Shown here in pieces: positions 31,169 through 43,838 of a DNA stretch of 64,000 nucleotides. This stretch comes from Tiliqua scincoides (Eukaryota > Chordata > Lepidosauria > Squamata > Scincidae). The position numbers were made by a program, and so were the translations under genes. How positions within the stretch are numbered: position 1 is the first letter of the stretch; the number at the start of each line of letters is the position of its first letter. Location of the stretch: NCBI RefSeq assembly GCF_035046505.1, contig NC_089824.1:116261997-116325996 (forward strand), read 5' to 3'. The notes beneath the pieces were generated by a model. That model saw nothing but the letters and a program-made list of their open reading frames with translations. It was not told the DNA's origin and searched no databases.

Positions 31169-32039
31169 CCAGCTTTATGCTGTGGAAGACATTGAGGCTC
31201 TTACACCTTTCATAGGAGAAGCAGTTTTGACAGGTGTAGCTTATCTCATTCCTGTATGACAGGCCGCACCTCCTGGAATCCTACATAATGTTATAGGAAG
31301 AGGGAACCCTGTCCCTGGCTGATCCAGGCTATCAGGAGCTGTTTACATGAGACCTATTATTTGTTGCATGGAGTGGTCATAACCAAAGGACATTCCGAAG
31401 AGGCTCTGCTTTTTACCTCCTTGATTGATTTTTAATTCCTGTTTGCTCATGCCAGAACAAAAGCACCTCAAGAGACAAATTAAAAAAGATTTTGGTTAAT
31501 TTGTCAAGGGACAAATGAAAAAGATTTTGGTTGTAGATTTTTAAGAGTGTTGCCCTGTTCAGTATTCATCTTGCCTCCCCCTCAGTTTCCCCTCCCCCCT
31601 AGAGCTATTCAAATATTGTTTACATGGTGAAGAGAGGTGGGGAGGTGTGACGGCTTTGCTAGTGTGAGATCAGACAGCACCCTCTAGTGAGGGATTCTGG
31701 GAGGCAACCACAGTGTGCTGTTCCTTAACTTGTTTACTCATGTTCTGTTCTCTTGCTCCAGTTACACTCTGGTTAATCACACTTGTACAGAACAGGCTCA
31801 CCTGATGCGTCACTCCGACCTGCATAACCCACTGACCCTCCTTTAAAACATAATTTTGGATGTACAGCTGTGAAACCTTGTTGATACTCAGATACGCAAA
31901 ATGAAGAGGGTGGCTGACTGGGGCCCCTTTCAAGGACTTGGGTTGCTGGAGCCTTGTCCATAAACCCTGTTATGCATGGAGATACAGGAACATAGACTCC
32001 CTCCCATTTGGCCCAGTTTTTCTTTCTTGTGATTAAGAT

Positions 32040-32238
32040 CCCTAGTCTGTAAAATCCCATGGAGCCTCCAAGATGCTCAGGGTCATGTGTGTGGTCACCC
32101 TCTCTCATTTTATCCTTGCACAAAGAATCCTGTAAGGGAAGCTGAGAAGGAGCAGCACCCAGTGTGAGCCTCATGGCGGAACAGGGCTTTGAATCTGAGT
32201 TTCCAAGGTCCAAGCCAGACATTATCTACCATGTCCCG
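32040..32238 (-). mobile_element. MIR-like SINE, antisense
   Basis: Read on the minus strand: 'ggaaactcagattcaaagcc' (B-box region), then 'ttacaggattctttgtgcaa' and 'ggataaaatgagagagggtg'. More diverged than the copy at 30950. Confidence 0.55.
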
Positions 32239-32365
32239 CAGCACTTAGGCAGCACAAAATTTTGTAGCATCTCAGTATAAGGAGGCGATATAGTATAGGT
32301 GTTTTGCACTAGGAATCTTCCACAAAGGTACAGAGACTCAAAGAGCCTTGCCTTATGGTTAGTCT

Positions 32366-32708
32366 AGTCCATGGGCCTCCGAACTATGGCCATGGGCTGG
32401 ATCCAGCACACTATTACTATTCCCAGAGTGGCAGTGGCAAAGCCTTACCATTTCACCCCACAGCCACTGTTCTTTGCACCCAGTTTTCACAGATCCTTGC
32501 ACCAGGGAACTGCTTCCACTTGGAAACTGGGGCACAAGCTTTCTGGGGCAACATGCAGCATAAGAGACCCCCAGCATGAGGCTCTGCAAAGATCGGGTGC
32601 AACAAACAGTGGCTGTGGAGCAGAACAGTAAGGCGTCACCACCACCACACCTGGAACAGTAATCCTGGCATGCTGGAGACTGCAGTTTGGAGACTGCTCT
32701 AGTCCCAA
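32366..32708. mobile_element. Foldback MITE, about 340 bp
   Basis: The ends ('ggcctccgaactatggcc' and 'gcagtttggagactgctc') and the arms ('ccttaccatttc.cccacagccactgtt' against 'aacagtggctgtggagcag') are inverted copies around a centre near 32535. Both strands give open frames because of this symmetry. Confidence 0.65.
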
Positions 32709-32939
32709 GCGGTTGGTATTTTACTGATCTGATGGGCAAAACTCATGTAGCCAGTTCAGTAAAGTCTGTTAGGTCAGTTGTTCCAGGCTGTGCCCATGAG
32801 CTTTTCAACTATGCCACTTTTAAGCCAGGATGTCCTGCTCTGTCTCTGTCTATCCCAACCCAACATCAGTCACCTTCTGGCGCTATGTGGAGAATGGACA
32901 GAAATATTTTTGGAATGAGAAGTTGGCACCCCTAGTTCC

Positions 32940-34230
32940 AGGGCTGCTGTAAAATGTGTCCTGCATCATTGACCAAGGAGACATGAGTAGGCCAAGGCAC
33001 ATGCACCTTTTAACACCCAATTTGGGTCTCAGGACCTGTTTATAAAGTCAGCAGATTCAAATGCTTTTTGTGGATTCCGATTTTTAAAAAAGGCCTCTGC
33101 ACATAGCAAAGTTTATCTTGTGAGTCTTTTTCTGTGGTGTGCTGTTTTTCTGGGTGCAGGGACACTTGTGGGTGTGGCAGCCACGGATTATGCAACCACA
33201 GTCTACCAAAATGCAGTCTAGCTTACACATTCTGCTGATGGTTAATCAGCTGCCCTTTTCTGGCTTCTGATTGCAGAGGTCTGGATGATGGTTACATGAA
33301 ATAATTTGAACAGGGGCAACCTGCGTTGACCTTGTGCACTTGCTAGCAGCCTTTGGATTTCAGGTACTGAGGTTGATGAAATCCGTGCAGAGACCTACGT
33401 GCTCAATTTGCTTTTATAATGAATAAATATTGAAAGAGCTGCAGAGGTCCCGGGCTGGCTTTGAAGAAGCTGCCAGGTCAGGGGTAGATGATCGCTGTTT
33501 CCAAATTGGTTTTTGAATGTAGTGAAGGTCAGCGGTTTATCTGACTTGCACTGAAAGGCTTTCTTCTTTTTTTCTTTTTTCCAAAAGACGCTCCATCTGG
33601 CACAGATAGGCTTGGCTGTGACGTGCGTCAGCAATGTGTCGAGGCTAGGGCAACGTAGAACTGTTGGCCTCAGAAAACAGTGCAGGGAAAGGAGGCTCAA
33701 GCAGTGCACTCAGTGCCAGTTTTAAGCACATGTACCTCAGGGGAAAACACCCACTGAATTCAGCAGAGCTTACCTTTGAGTAAACGGGCAGAGGTGCAGG
33801 CTGCACATATTACAAGTGTCTACTTGGAGTAGAACTACACCTTTTGAACAAACATCTTGTGTTTACCTTGAGATATTAATGGGGAAGTAGGATGGAGCAA
33901 TGGAAAGGGAGATTTGGTAGGTGGAGGAGCGGCTTAGTCCATCTCCCACCCAGGGCCTTTGAGAGGAATTTTAACTTTTAAGAAAATAAGTGTCTTTTGG
34001 GCCCCTTCCCAAAGGGATTTGATTTGAATATATTTGTTTATGCTTATAATGCAGATGAGAAAGAATTAACAATGCAGATAAGGAGAAATAATTCACATAG
34101 TTTCTCGTCATCATGGTGTTCATTTTACTGGAGGGTTCTCCCTCCGCATATAGCTTCTTTTGGTTAAATGGAAAGCACACAGGGAAGTGCAGGGAAGGTA
34201 AGTTGGCTGTGCTGAACTCTTGGAACATGT
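32940..34230. other. Intergenic stretch without recognised gene
   Basis: One diverged half-unit of the palindromic MITE at 33730-33806 ('gagcttacctttgagtaaac'). Nothing else recognised. Confidence 0.45.
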
Positions 34231-34234
34231 AAGA

Positions 34235-34330
34235 CTCAGGGCCCCTTCCTCTGGCTCCAGGGCCCCCTTTCAGATCTGGGACCTGAGTACAAATTACCCC
34301 CTTTACTCCCCTCTCCTAGGCCCTGCTCCC
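34235..34330. repeat. Dispersed repeat fragment, copy B
   Basis: Shares 'cagggcccccttt', 'gagtacaaatta' and 'cccctctcctaggccctg' with 25215-25345. Confidence 0.55.
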
Positions 34331-34512
34331 ACCTGTTCATTTTCTTTGTCCAGCCATCTTTTGGTCCCCCTCGCCTCCATTTTCCCTCATCAGCTCTGAA
34401 ACCAGAAATAAGTACTATTGGGCAAATAAGAGGAGAATTTGACAGGTTGAGGAAAGGGTAGTCATTTTGACCATCTACTGGTTCTTCCCTGCAAATGCCC
34501 CACATTGTCATC

Positions 34513-34800
34513 AACTGCCAACATCTTGTTGTTGTTGTTAAGAACAGTATTTATATACCACTTTCCAACAAAAAAGTTCACAAGGCGGTTTACAGTCAAA
34601 ATCAAATAATTAAATGGCTTCTTGTCCCGAAAGGGCTCACAATCTAAAAAGATGCATAAGAACACCAGTAAACAGCCACTAGAAAAGATGCTGTGCTGGG
34701 GTAAAAAGGGGCATATTCTCTCCCTGCTAAATATAAGAGGAGCGCCACTTATAAAGGTGCCTCTTTTCCTGTAAGCAGGGGATATTTGCCTGTTAGCTGT
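34513..34800 (-). mobile_element. Retroposon 3' region (tail on the minus strand)
   Basis: The plus strand starts with (TTG)n and 'aacagtatttatataccact', the complement of a 'ggtatataaatactgttctt' tail. It then runs 'aaaagttcacaaggcggttt', 'gggctcacaatctaaaaag' and 'gctaaatataagaggagc'. The last part recurs at 36530-36612. Confidence 0.65.
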
Positions 34801-36224
34801 TATTTGCTTGTATAGTGATGGGGGGGCAGGTGGGGAAGCAAAAACTCCCATCGATAGGTTGGTTCCAATTATACTTTCCAAATGGCCTCTGCTCCCCTAG
34901 GAAAAGGGCATGAATGTGCATCTTGCCCCGCTCCTGGAGTGCTGAAAATTATGCTGAATTAAAGTGTGCCCAGTGGTCAGAAGACTTGTCCAAATTTTTC
35001 CTGAACTAAAAGGATCGCACAGTGAGAACACAACTGCGTCTTGTGGAAGGACAAAAAAATAATAGGGCACAGGGAGGTGATGCTCTGTGATTTTCTCTGC
35101 TCCCATCAAGCACCGTATTTCAGTCCATGTGTGATACAACTAACTGTGCTGGCACAAACAGAGCCAGGATAATGCAATACAGTAGTGGGATCTCAACCAA
35201 ACACTACAAGGGCAATCCACTCCCTGCCCTTCCCATTCCTTTGATTGGTCCAGAAGCCCATGGACAGAGGAAGAATAAATAGGAATTGCAAAGTAGTAAG
35301 CCGGGCAGATTGTAGGTGAAGCAAACAAGAACAGAAGGCTGGGTTATTAGCATGTACTCTCCGTGCTTCAGGGTGTGTATTTCAGTTTCTCAATGCTCCC
35401 AGTCGCTTAAATCCACCAGCACATGACTTGCCTCTTTTATCCAGACCTTTGGAACATGACTGAGGTGGGGGGGGGATTATCATCTGCCACCAAGAGAGAT
35501 TTTGTGATTGTTAAACTCTTTCCCTTGTTCCATACAAGTGGAGTAAAAATCCTCCATTCAGTTGTATGGAATGAGAGAGGAAGAATGAATCCTGTGCCTT
35601 GCTCTGCAGAAGTCCTCAGATAAAGCTTTTCAGGAAATGGAAAGACCATCTTTGATTGGTAACGCATGCCTAATGCAGATCAAGCTGCCTGCTAAAGATA
35701 CAGGAGCAGCAGGGACCAATAGAAAAGCTGCAGTTGAAGAAAACAAGGGATGGGAATTTATATGCGCACTTGCCACCCCATTACCTGGCAACAACCAGGA
35801 ACTGGAGTAATGGTAGTGAAACATGCCAGCTCTCTGTGGTTTTCCTGCATGCACAGCCCCTTTGCTTCTGCCAGTTTCAAATGAGAGCTGCCATTTGCTT
35901 GGAATTTCCTGGCAAGATCCGGCTTCTGATCCTAAATGGCTAGAGCAGTGAATTTCAACCACTGCTGTGGCACTTTGATGTGACACAAATGGTCCGGAAG
36001 TGTCTGTGGGACTATGGAGCACAGCAGTTGAAAACTGCTTTAAAAAAACACTAAGGAGCAGGTGGAAGAAAAGAGACAGACAATTCATTACACAGGGCAA
36101 CACACATTTTGCTTCCTTAAAAGTTACACCTTAAACGTTACACCAAGCGTTACAACTCATGAGGAAGCTGCTTGAACCATTCACTAATGAGGCTATACTA
36201 TATCTCCAAAACTGGATGTGATCA

Positions 36225-37022
36225 GTGGCATAGCTAATGAATGTGTAGCCTGGTGCAGACGTCAAAATGATGCCCTGGAAGTTATGTCACAACCGGAAGT
36301 GACATCACACCCAGCCTTTTAAAAAAGTGTGAATTGGGGGGAAACCTGCCTCCCCCCCCAGCTGTTCACCACCCATTTGATCTGTGACCTCTCCCCAGCC
36401 AGTGGCATAGCTAAGGCATCTATATGCGACCTCGGATCAAAGAAGATTTTGTAGCCCCCCTTCTATGACAAAATCAAATTTAATTAAGTAAATAAATAAA
36501 AAGTGTGCCCCTTATTGGTTACAGACACTGTGCTGGGGTGTAGAGCGATGGTTGTTCACCCCTGCTAAATATAAGAGGAGCACCACTTGAAAAATTGCCT
36601 CTTTACCAGTTAGCAGGAGTAGCTGTGTTATGATAGATAGAAATGAGAGCTGACTCATATTAACACCTTATTGGTTCCATGGTGTATCATAACAACATCT
36701 CATTGGCTCTCAGAACAATCAGTCTCATGGGTCAGTTTTGAGTTTAAGAATTCACTTTTTGTTCCATAAGGCAGTTGCATTTTCATTTTCTGGTTAATTG
36801 GCCATAACTTTTGATAGACTACAGATAGTCCAGTTGGGTTTGTTTCATTGCATTCTGCATTAAATTACCTTTCCAGTGATATATAACATGATGGTATTAT
36901 TTGTGCATACCAAATTTTTTCACAATTTTGGCCACTAGTGTCAAGCTCAGCTTGTTGCCCCCCTAAAGCTTGTTGCCCAGTGCGACTGCTACCTCCTGCA
37001 CCCTGTTAGGCCCTGCACTAGA
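36225..37022. mobile_element. Composite repeat: nested 'gtggcatagctaa' element
   Basis: 'cagtggcatagctaatgaat' (36225) and 'cagtggcatagctaaggcat' (36402) begin two related parts. A fragment of the 34513-34800 family lies inside (36530-36612). It ends near 'gttaggccctgcacta'. Probably one element nested in another; class not known. Confidence 0.5.
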
Positions 37023-38032
37023 CATGATAGGGCAAAATGGATGCCATTTTTGGAATCAGCAGCCAAAATTCATATCAAACCACCATAAAGTTTAGAAAAA
37101 ACTTTTCTGACCCTCAATTTTGTAGGCCTGTGTTATCACAGACAGTTACCCTAGAAACAGACCTGCAGAACCAGAAGAGTCTCCTGGAAGTGAAGTCACA
37201 AGAGGCAAAGACCACAGAGAGGTCAGTGTGCCTTGAGATGAAAAATATTAAAAATCACTGTGCTAGAGGCATGAACAGCTTTTCAGAGGGGGCTCAAGAT
37301 ACTGCTAATGGAAGCCCTTCTCCATCAAATGAATCAATTCAATGTGAATTCAAGTTGATTCTCAAAATGTTAATCCAGCCTTGTCAATGAGAAGAGAATG
37401 AGAGACTCCCTATGCTGCAAGATACAATTGTTGCAGGCTGGTATACTGGTGTTCAAGGATACATGGGAAGCGCTTTCTCACCTTATCTGTCTATGGTACT
37501 CTGTATCTCATTGCTAAGACAGAAGTGGGGCTGCCACATTTTGGTTGGTCCTGCTCCTGTGGTTTTAACAGCAGCCTCACACACAATTTTAGCCAGTGGC
37601 ATGGAAAAGCTTTACCCCCCTGTATTTTGTGGGGTTGCTGTTAAAGGCAAAGGAGCAGGGCCAATTTTTTTTAAAAGGTGGTGACTCCAGAATGACATCA
37701 GGAGACCAAAACTAGTGACAGGAAGGAGGGCAAAACCTTGCTGCTGGAAATGGGGAGTTTCACAGGATGTGCAGCATTGCTCCTGTGAAGAAAGACTTTC
37801 GACTGGCTATGCCCTCTTAGGAAGTTCCAGCCAAAAGGCCACAACAGAGTGATCAATGCTGTTCTATCACTTCCTGGAGTAATGAAACTGAAATCCTATA
37901 TTGCCTCATCCCAGTAACCCTGCATTTAGCAGGCTACTGCAGTCGTGTTGCAAGGACCAAATGCCTACACTAGCAAAATGATAAAGCTGAATATACTTGA
38001 ACCCCTTTATTATTGAACTGCTTATTTTTATA

Positions 38033-38351
38033 CAGGTGGGACTTCCGTATCCACTGATTCGGTATCCACTAGTTTGACTCACCACTGATACCGAGGTCCA
38101 CCTTTAAATGCCTTGTAACAAGGAAAAAAGCACAAAAATCCACTTTCGGGCTGTCAAATAATTATAATTTCATTCCACTCGATTCCATTATTCACCCCAT
38201 TTAGTGGCTAAATGCAGTATAGAGTCTATACCAATGCATTCTGGGGCAATCAAGTAACCTGGAAGTCAGTCTTTAAAGCTTTTTTTCCACTGATTTTTTA
38301 TCCACTGAGGGTTCCGAAATAGAACCCCAGTGGATAACGAGACACAACCTG
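38033..38351. mobile_element. pogo/Tigger-like MITE, 319 bp, TA target duplication
   Basis: Ends CAGGTGGGACTTCCGTATCC and (reverse complement) CAGGTTGTGTCTCGTTATCC, each flanked by TA (38031-38032, 38352-38353). Inner 'ccactgat' and 'ccactga' motifs are typical of these Tc1/mariner-class elements. Confidence 0.8.
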
Positions 38352-39170
38352 TACTGAAGACACAGCAGCTGATCTCAAATGCCCCTCCCATTTTCCCATC
38401 AAATGTTCAGGTGGCGAAAATGGTATGCATGTGTAGGGGGCAATTTCTGCCATTTTTTCAGGGGGCCCTGAGGGTTTCTGATGATTTTCTCAGCCAACCA
38501 CTCACCCCTAAAATTGGACTAAAATTGACAGCTGATTGGAGCTGGCCACCCCACTTGGAAGTGTGAGCTGGAGGCAGAGCACGGGCTAATCTGGACTAGG
38601 CATCGCAGGAAGAAAAGGTGCTGTGGCAGTTAGCACCCAAATTGCTGGAGTACCAAGCTTTGTTTGGTGCTGACAGTGGTGGAGGCAAGTGCAAAGTCTG
38701 GCAAACAGGCAAAAAAACCCAAACAGGCAAATGCTGTAGATGACAATAAGAAAGCAGGGAGGGGAAGAATGGCAGGAAGGAGAAGGGGACGACGACTGCT
38801 GTGCCTTCAGATCTCTTCTCCCCATGGTGCTTCTGAAGCAGCACATAGGGCAGGAGAGGTGATCTGATGCCCACTCACCCAGCTTCCCCTTGCTTACAAA
38901 GCAAGCCTCATTTCTATTTGGAATGAGCAGGGGGTGCTGGGAGCCACTCCTCTCAAAGAGCAGCAGTGCAGAGCAGGGATGCAGCTTCCCTGTGTAGGGA
39001 AGGAGAGGGGCCACCAGCCCACCCTCCCCACTCAGCAGTGGGGCTGTGCTCACCTGCAGAGGCAGCATTTGGGGAGGGGGGTGTAGGCAGTCCAGGGCAC
39101 ACGCCACCCCTGCCAAAGGTGTGGCAAGGCTGGCTTAGTGATCAGGCTGGGCTGCATTCATCGCATACAG

Positions 39171-39355
39171 GCGCAGTCCTAACCAACTTACCAGCACTGA
39201 GGTAAGGGCAATGCAACTCTGAGGTAAAGGAACAAATGCTGCCTTACCTTGAGAAGGCCCCTGTGACTGTCCGTCCGTCCCCCCAATTGCAGGATGCAGC
39301 GCACGCCCCTCTGGCACAGCTATGCCAGGGCTGGAAAATTGTTTAGGATTGCACC
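39171..39355. mobile_element. Palindromic MITE, GGGTGCAATCCTAA family
   Basis: 'gcgcagtcctaaccaactta' to 'attgtttaggattgcaccc', with inner 'ccagcactgaggtaagggca' against 'tatgccagggctgg'. Sister of 3228-3425. Confidence 0.75.
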
Positions 39356-39711
39356 CTATATCAGACAACAAAAGTTGGGGGGGGGGGTATTTGGTGCTGC
39401 TGGTATTGGGGATTGGCCCGTCCCCCAATGCCAGCTCCATGCTTAATCCTTGTACGTCAGTGACTGTGGAGCTGAAATTGGGAGTTATTGCAACATCTGA
39501 GCCTGGGCTGATAAACAACAATAATCCCGACTTGGGGAGGAAATCCCTTGTCTGTCTAATGATTCGCCGAGGTTGGATTTTCTGCTCCCCTTTGCACTCT
39601 CTGCCATCTCCAGTCCAGGCTGCACTTTCTCTGCTAGTATGAGGCGGGTTTTTAATCTCTTTGCGCCACCTGCTGTGAGAAATAAAGTACTGCCCCCTTT
39701 TAGGTATTGTG

Positions 39712-39850
39712 CAGTGTTTCTCAAACTGTGGGTCAGGACCCACTAGGTGGGTTGTGAGCCAATTTCAGATGGGTCCCCATTCACTCTGATTTGCTGAATT
39801 TGCTGAAATCACACTCAATTTGCTGAACTGCAAAGGGCAGCATTGTCACC
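39712..39850 (+). mobile_element. hAT-type MITE, 5' half only
   Basis: 'cagtgtttctcaaactgtgg', 'gtcaggacccactaggtggg' and 'aatttcagatgggtccccat' match the start of 61143-61505. It is cut off where the next repeat begins. Confidence 0.75.
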
Positions 39851-39851
39851 T

Positions 39852-40350
39852 ACGGGTGCAATCCAAACCTTGACTTCGGCCGGCCCAAGTCTTTTGGGCC
39901 GACCTGGAAGGGTCGAAAACGTGCCGTAAAGCACATTTGTGCCTCCGTGGGAGGAAGTCAAGCCAGCGCTCCCAGAAGCACCGGCCTGTGGAGGCCGATG
40001 GAGGCGTCCACGCTGGCTTCCTCCAGGCTCCTTGGGTTGGCTCGGATGAGCTGATGCAAGGGTGACAGGTAGGCTTGGGGGAGGGAGGGAGGTGTTCCTG
40101 GGTGGGGGGAGAGAGGCCGATGGGCAACCCCAGGGGTGGGCGCTTGGGGAGCCGGAGGTGGGGCTGGAAGAACCAGCTTCAAGCCGCTCCGCTCTCCTCA
40201 GACTTGTGCCACCTCAGGAGGTGGCGCAAGTCCGAGGAGACCCATTGGGGCCAGCAGCCCTTACTCAGGGGTAAGGGGGAAAGTTTCCCTTTGCCTCTGG
40301 CTAAGCCGCTGCTGGCCACAGTTCTGCGCTGGATACAGCCTCCTTCCAGA
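39852..40350. mobile_element. GC-rich long MITE
   Basis: Starts 'cgggtgcaatccaaaccttg'. The interior 'gccacctcaggaggtggcgc' and 'ggtaagggggaaagtttcc' are shared with 13455-13980. The right end is uncertain. Open frames on both strands reflect composition. Confidence 0.55.
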
Positions 40351-41184
40351 CTTGCCCCACCATCTTGGGCACCATCTTGAGGACTCCAGCTGAACCTTCA
40401 CAACCCTGGTGATGATGAGAGGCTGATGAAAGGTCTCTGGAAGACTACCTGAGGGTTGCTTTGCGCCTGGGGCAAGCCCAGGGAAGGAGCCAAGAGACAG
40501 GTGGAGGAGGAGGACAGGTGAAGCAACCCCCTGACCACTCCGGATCTCTAATCCCATTGTTAGGCTCTCAACAAATCGAGGGATAGCCAGCATGGAGAAA
40601 TCGCCATCACCATCGCCACAACCTTCAATGCATCAAGGGTTATCCAACACAGCAGAGGAATCATCAGATGTTGGTGAGCCCTCACTATCACCGAACCCCA
40701 TATACTTCAAATTAGGATTCAGGTTTGTAAAGTTCATAGAGTGTATGGTGAAAAGTGTCCCCTGGAACTAACCCCATTTCCGCCATTTTCAATGATTCAG
40801 TATCTGCTAATTTGGTATTTACTAGGTTTCCCAGGAACCAACCCTGATTGTATGTTCAGGGAAGGATGTTGTTGTTGGGGGTAGATGGGTAGGACTTTCA
40901 AGAGTGCAGCCCCCCTCCACATCTGCAGCTGAAATGGTACGGCCCAGGAAAAGCTTTACAACATGGCTGCTGATTCTATACGTTACTATAACATTTTGGG
41001 ACAAATGACAAGTTTGCTAGTTAGGAAGAGAAAGTGTGCAGAATAGTGGTCTCCAGACTCTCAGCCTTGCTCTTGTAGTGGGCTCGAGTAGGTCAATGAT
41101 AGAAAATAATACAGTAGATATATTTTGTATACCTTCCATGTTTATAACAGGAGAAACATATTTGCAAAATATTTTCAGCTGTAG

Positions 41185-41187
<3 letters not shown>

Positions 41188-41251
<64 letters not shown>
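41188..41251. repeat. (CT)n microsatellite
   Basis: About 32 uninterrupted CT dinucleotides, giving artefactual LS/RE-repeat frames on the two strands. Confidence 0.95.
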
Positions 41252-41255
<4 letters not shown>

Positions 41256-41539
41256 CTGGGTTGCCAGCAAAAGTGATCCAGCACAGCAGTCACTTTATCT
41301 AGCAGGAGAAGGAAGGGCCATGGTGGCAGGCTAGGGCAGGGATCAAGAGGAAGGTGGAGAACGCATAATTATAATGCCGCTGGTCTCAGCAGGCTGTAGT
41401 GTAGGGACCCCTGATGTAGAGTACCATTGTTTGCTTGGGATTGACTGTGAACAGTACAGCCTGGGCTTTCGAAAAGACAAAGCTAGACCAATTCATGGAG
41501 AAGTCTATCAATGGCAACTAGTCACAGTGTCTATATGCC

Positions 41540-41700
41540 ATCTCCAGATATACAGAGGTGCTGCTTGCAATGTCAGGGTATGCCTTCCCTTTCTCCACGT
41601 GGGCTACTCAGAGGCACCTGGTAGGTACTGAATGCTGGACTAACTGGAACTTTGGCCTGATCTGGCAGGGCTCATCTTACATCCTTATGGAGAAGAGCTG
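41540..41700 (+). mobile_element. Dispersed squamate repeat
   Basis: 'gaatgctggactaactggaa', 'ctttggcctgatctggcagg' and 'gctcatcttacatccttatg' match the family seen at 29965-30125 and reversed at 50930-51230. Confidence 0.6.
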
Positions 41701-42974
41701 CTTTGATGGAATCTGGAACCTCCTTGAGCAACAATCCCTCTGTGATCACATCCCAACAGAACGGAATGCTCATTGTCGGACTGCCTTGAAAGACAGCAAT
41801 AGTGAAGAGCCCAGATACACACTCGACATGAATAGGGCCAGTGAGTGTATCCTTTCTTGGTTTGTTGTCTTTTTATCCTGTTCTCTTTCCAAAGTATTTA
41901 GGGAGCAAAGAGAGGTGATGTGTTGAGGAAGAGATGCAGAAGAAACTACTGAGCAGAGTGGGAGGCAAAACTGGGGAAAGCTCAGCTGGGTGCCAGGATT
42001 TCCGCCACTGGGTGTTCTTAGTGCAACCTTACATTCCTGGTCTGTTGTAACTCTGGGCTTAGCCTCATGTTCTTGCTTCTGTATTGACCAGAAGAGGACA
42101 GGATACATTGGGTGCTGCATGCACTGACCCTGGAGCCAAGCAGGCAGTACTCATAAGAGGCTCAAAGGTGGCACAATTCAGCCACAGTGTACTCACCCAT
42201 TCATTTTGCCCTCTGTGGTTTCTCTGGCATCACTACACTTTCTTTTCTGGTCATAGTCTTATGTCCAAAGTACTTGTAACAGCAGACATGGGATTTCTAC
42301 TTCAAGTGGCTTCCCCTTGTCATTGTAACCTCAGGCCCAGGATACAGGGAGAGCATGGAGAAGGAGAACTCGGTATGTGGACTCTTTTTGATGCCCCCAT
42401 CAACTATGATGTCATTCATGAGGCCATCCTTTGCTCCAACAACCCGGGATAATCTGTGCTACTGAACATGTATGGAACCAACAGAATAAAATATTGTATA
42501 ACTAATACACCCTTCCTTCTTTATAAGTACTTTGCTGTACACATTTTTGCTTCTCCATATGGCACATATTAAGAAGACTACCCCTTGTAGTAGAAGACTT
42601 GTGCATATCAAGATTTTCAATATAAGGTCCCAGAATGGTGTGGAGCCTCTCATGGAGGCACGGTCTACCTCTCATTTTACCCAGTGGACACACCTTCCCT
42701 CTGCTTTGAGCTCCGGAAACACAGAAGGGAATGAATTTGCCTCATGTGCCCAGAAAGGAGTTCCAAGAGGTCATATCAAGTTTTGGATTACTTCCCCTGG
42801 CAGGTCAGAGGTCCAGGTATGCTCCTGCAGGCTTTAGGGGAAGAGCCTTTCAGGACCCTCAATGGAGTACGGCTCTGCAAGAAGCACCCTCCTTTGTGTG
42901 AGATGCACTGCCTGATGTTTTCAAGACATGTACATTATACACTCCTTTTTACAGGGTACAGGGAGGCCTTGTAC
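41701..42974. other. Stretch upstream of RGSL1 without recognised gene
   Basis: No recognised repeat and no conserved exon. The missing RGSL1 first exon could lie here or in 43150-43838, but I find no start exon I can defend. Confidence 0.4.
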
Positions 42975-43150
42975 ACTGCTCTGCACCAGAGGGTCCTCTG
43001 AGCCCAGCGGAGGCCACGTACGTCTGTCCGCAGCCTCTGCCGGGCTCAGACTTCACCTTATAGGTAAAAAAAAATGACATCCGTTTTCCCCATTAAACCG
43101 GAGGTGACTTTTTTTTAACCTGTAAGGCTTAGTCTGAGCCTGGCAGAGGC
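42975..43150. repeat. Dispersed repeat, copy B
   Basis: 'gcccagcggaggccacgtac', 'ccgggctcagacttcacctt' and a later inverted 'cttagtctgagcctggcag' form a partly palindromic element related to 29320-29485. Confidence 0.6.
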
Positions 43151-43838
43151 CATGAAGGAACAGGTGAAACATAATAGAGTTGCTCATTGGGGTGAACACA
43201 GAATGGAATGGAATGGAACATGGAATGGTTTTGAAACAGAATTTTCTCCATTGGAGTCATTGTAATGATTGTACCAGACTTTCACTATAAGGGCTGTTTT
43301 CTAGATCAGATTAAGTACATATCAAGTGGGAAAGATATAGATTATCTAGTGTTTTACATTTGTCATTGTTTCAGTCATTCAGGTGTGTGTGTGTTTCTGA
43401 TCTCTGGAGAACATAGTTGTGACATCACTGTTTCTCATGTGTGCTTCTTCCCCCCCCCCCGTCCATGCTCCCCAGGTGCTCCCTGATGAAAGGCATCGAT
43501 TAATGCCATCCACTATCACCCTCCCCCCCCAATATTTTAGTGCAATTTTAGTGCAAAAGTGCAATATGGGAGGTCTATGTTACCCTGAAGGTCCAAGGTT
43601 GCTGGAAGCTCTCCTAGACACATGTTCCAATATGTGGCTGAACTGTGGGTCATAGCATCAGTCACAAATTTAATTGGAGGTCTGCATGTGTCATGCCTGG
43701 AAAGAAAGCATATGTGTGCAGAAGTGTATATACTGTATGATGAAGAAGGTGAAAAAAAACAATTAATAATGTTACATCAATTCCAAACCTCCATTTTCAG
43801 CTTGGTAACCACATTCATGCTTTTCCCCTTCTTTGTAG

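Noticed and set aside
31773-32222. 149-codon minus-strand frame
   Set aside because: The right part overlaps an antisense MIR-like SINE, and the rest shows no family resemblance.
38586-39116. 176-codon minus-strand frame with a hydrophobic patch
   Set aside because: No recognised family, no conserved splice context and heavy overlap with plus-strand frames. The hydrophobic stretch is T/C-rich low-complexity DNA.
41036-41302. Frames encoding (LS)n and (RE)n
   Set aside because: Both are translations of the CT microsatellite.
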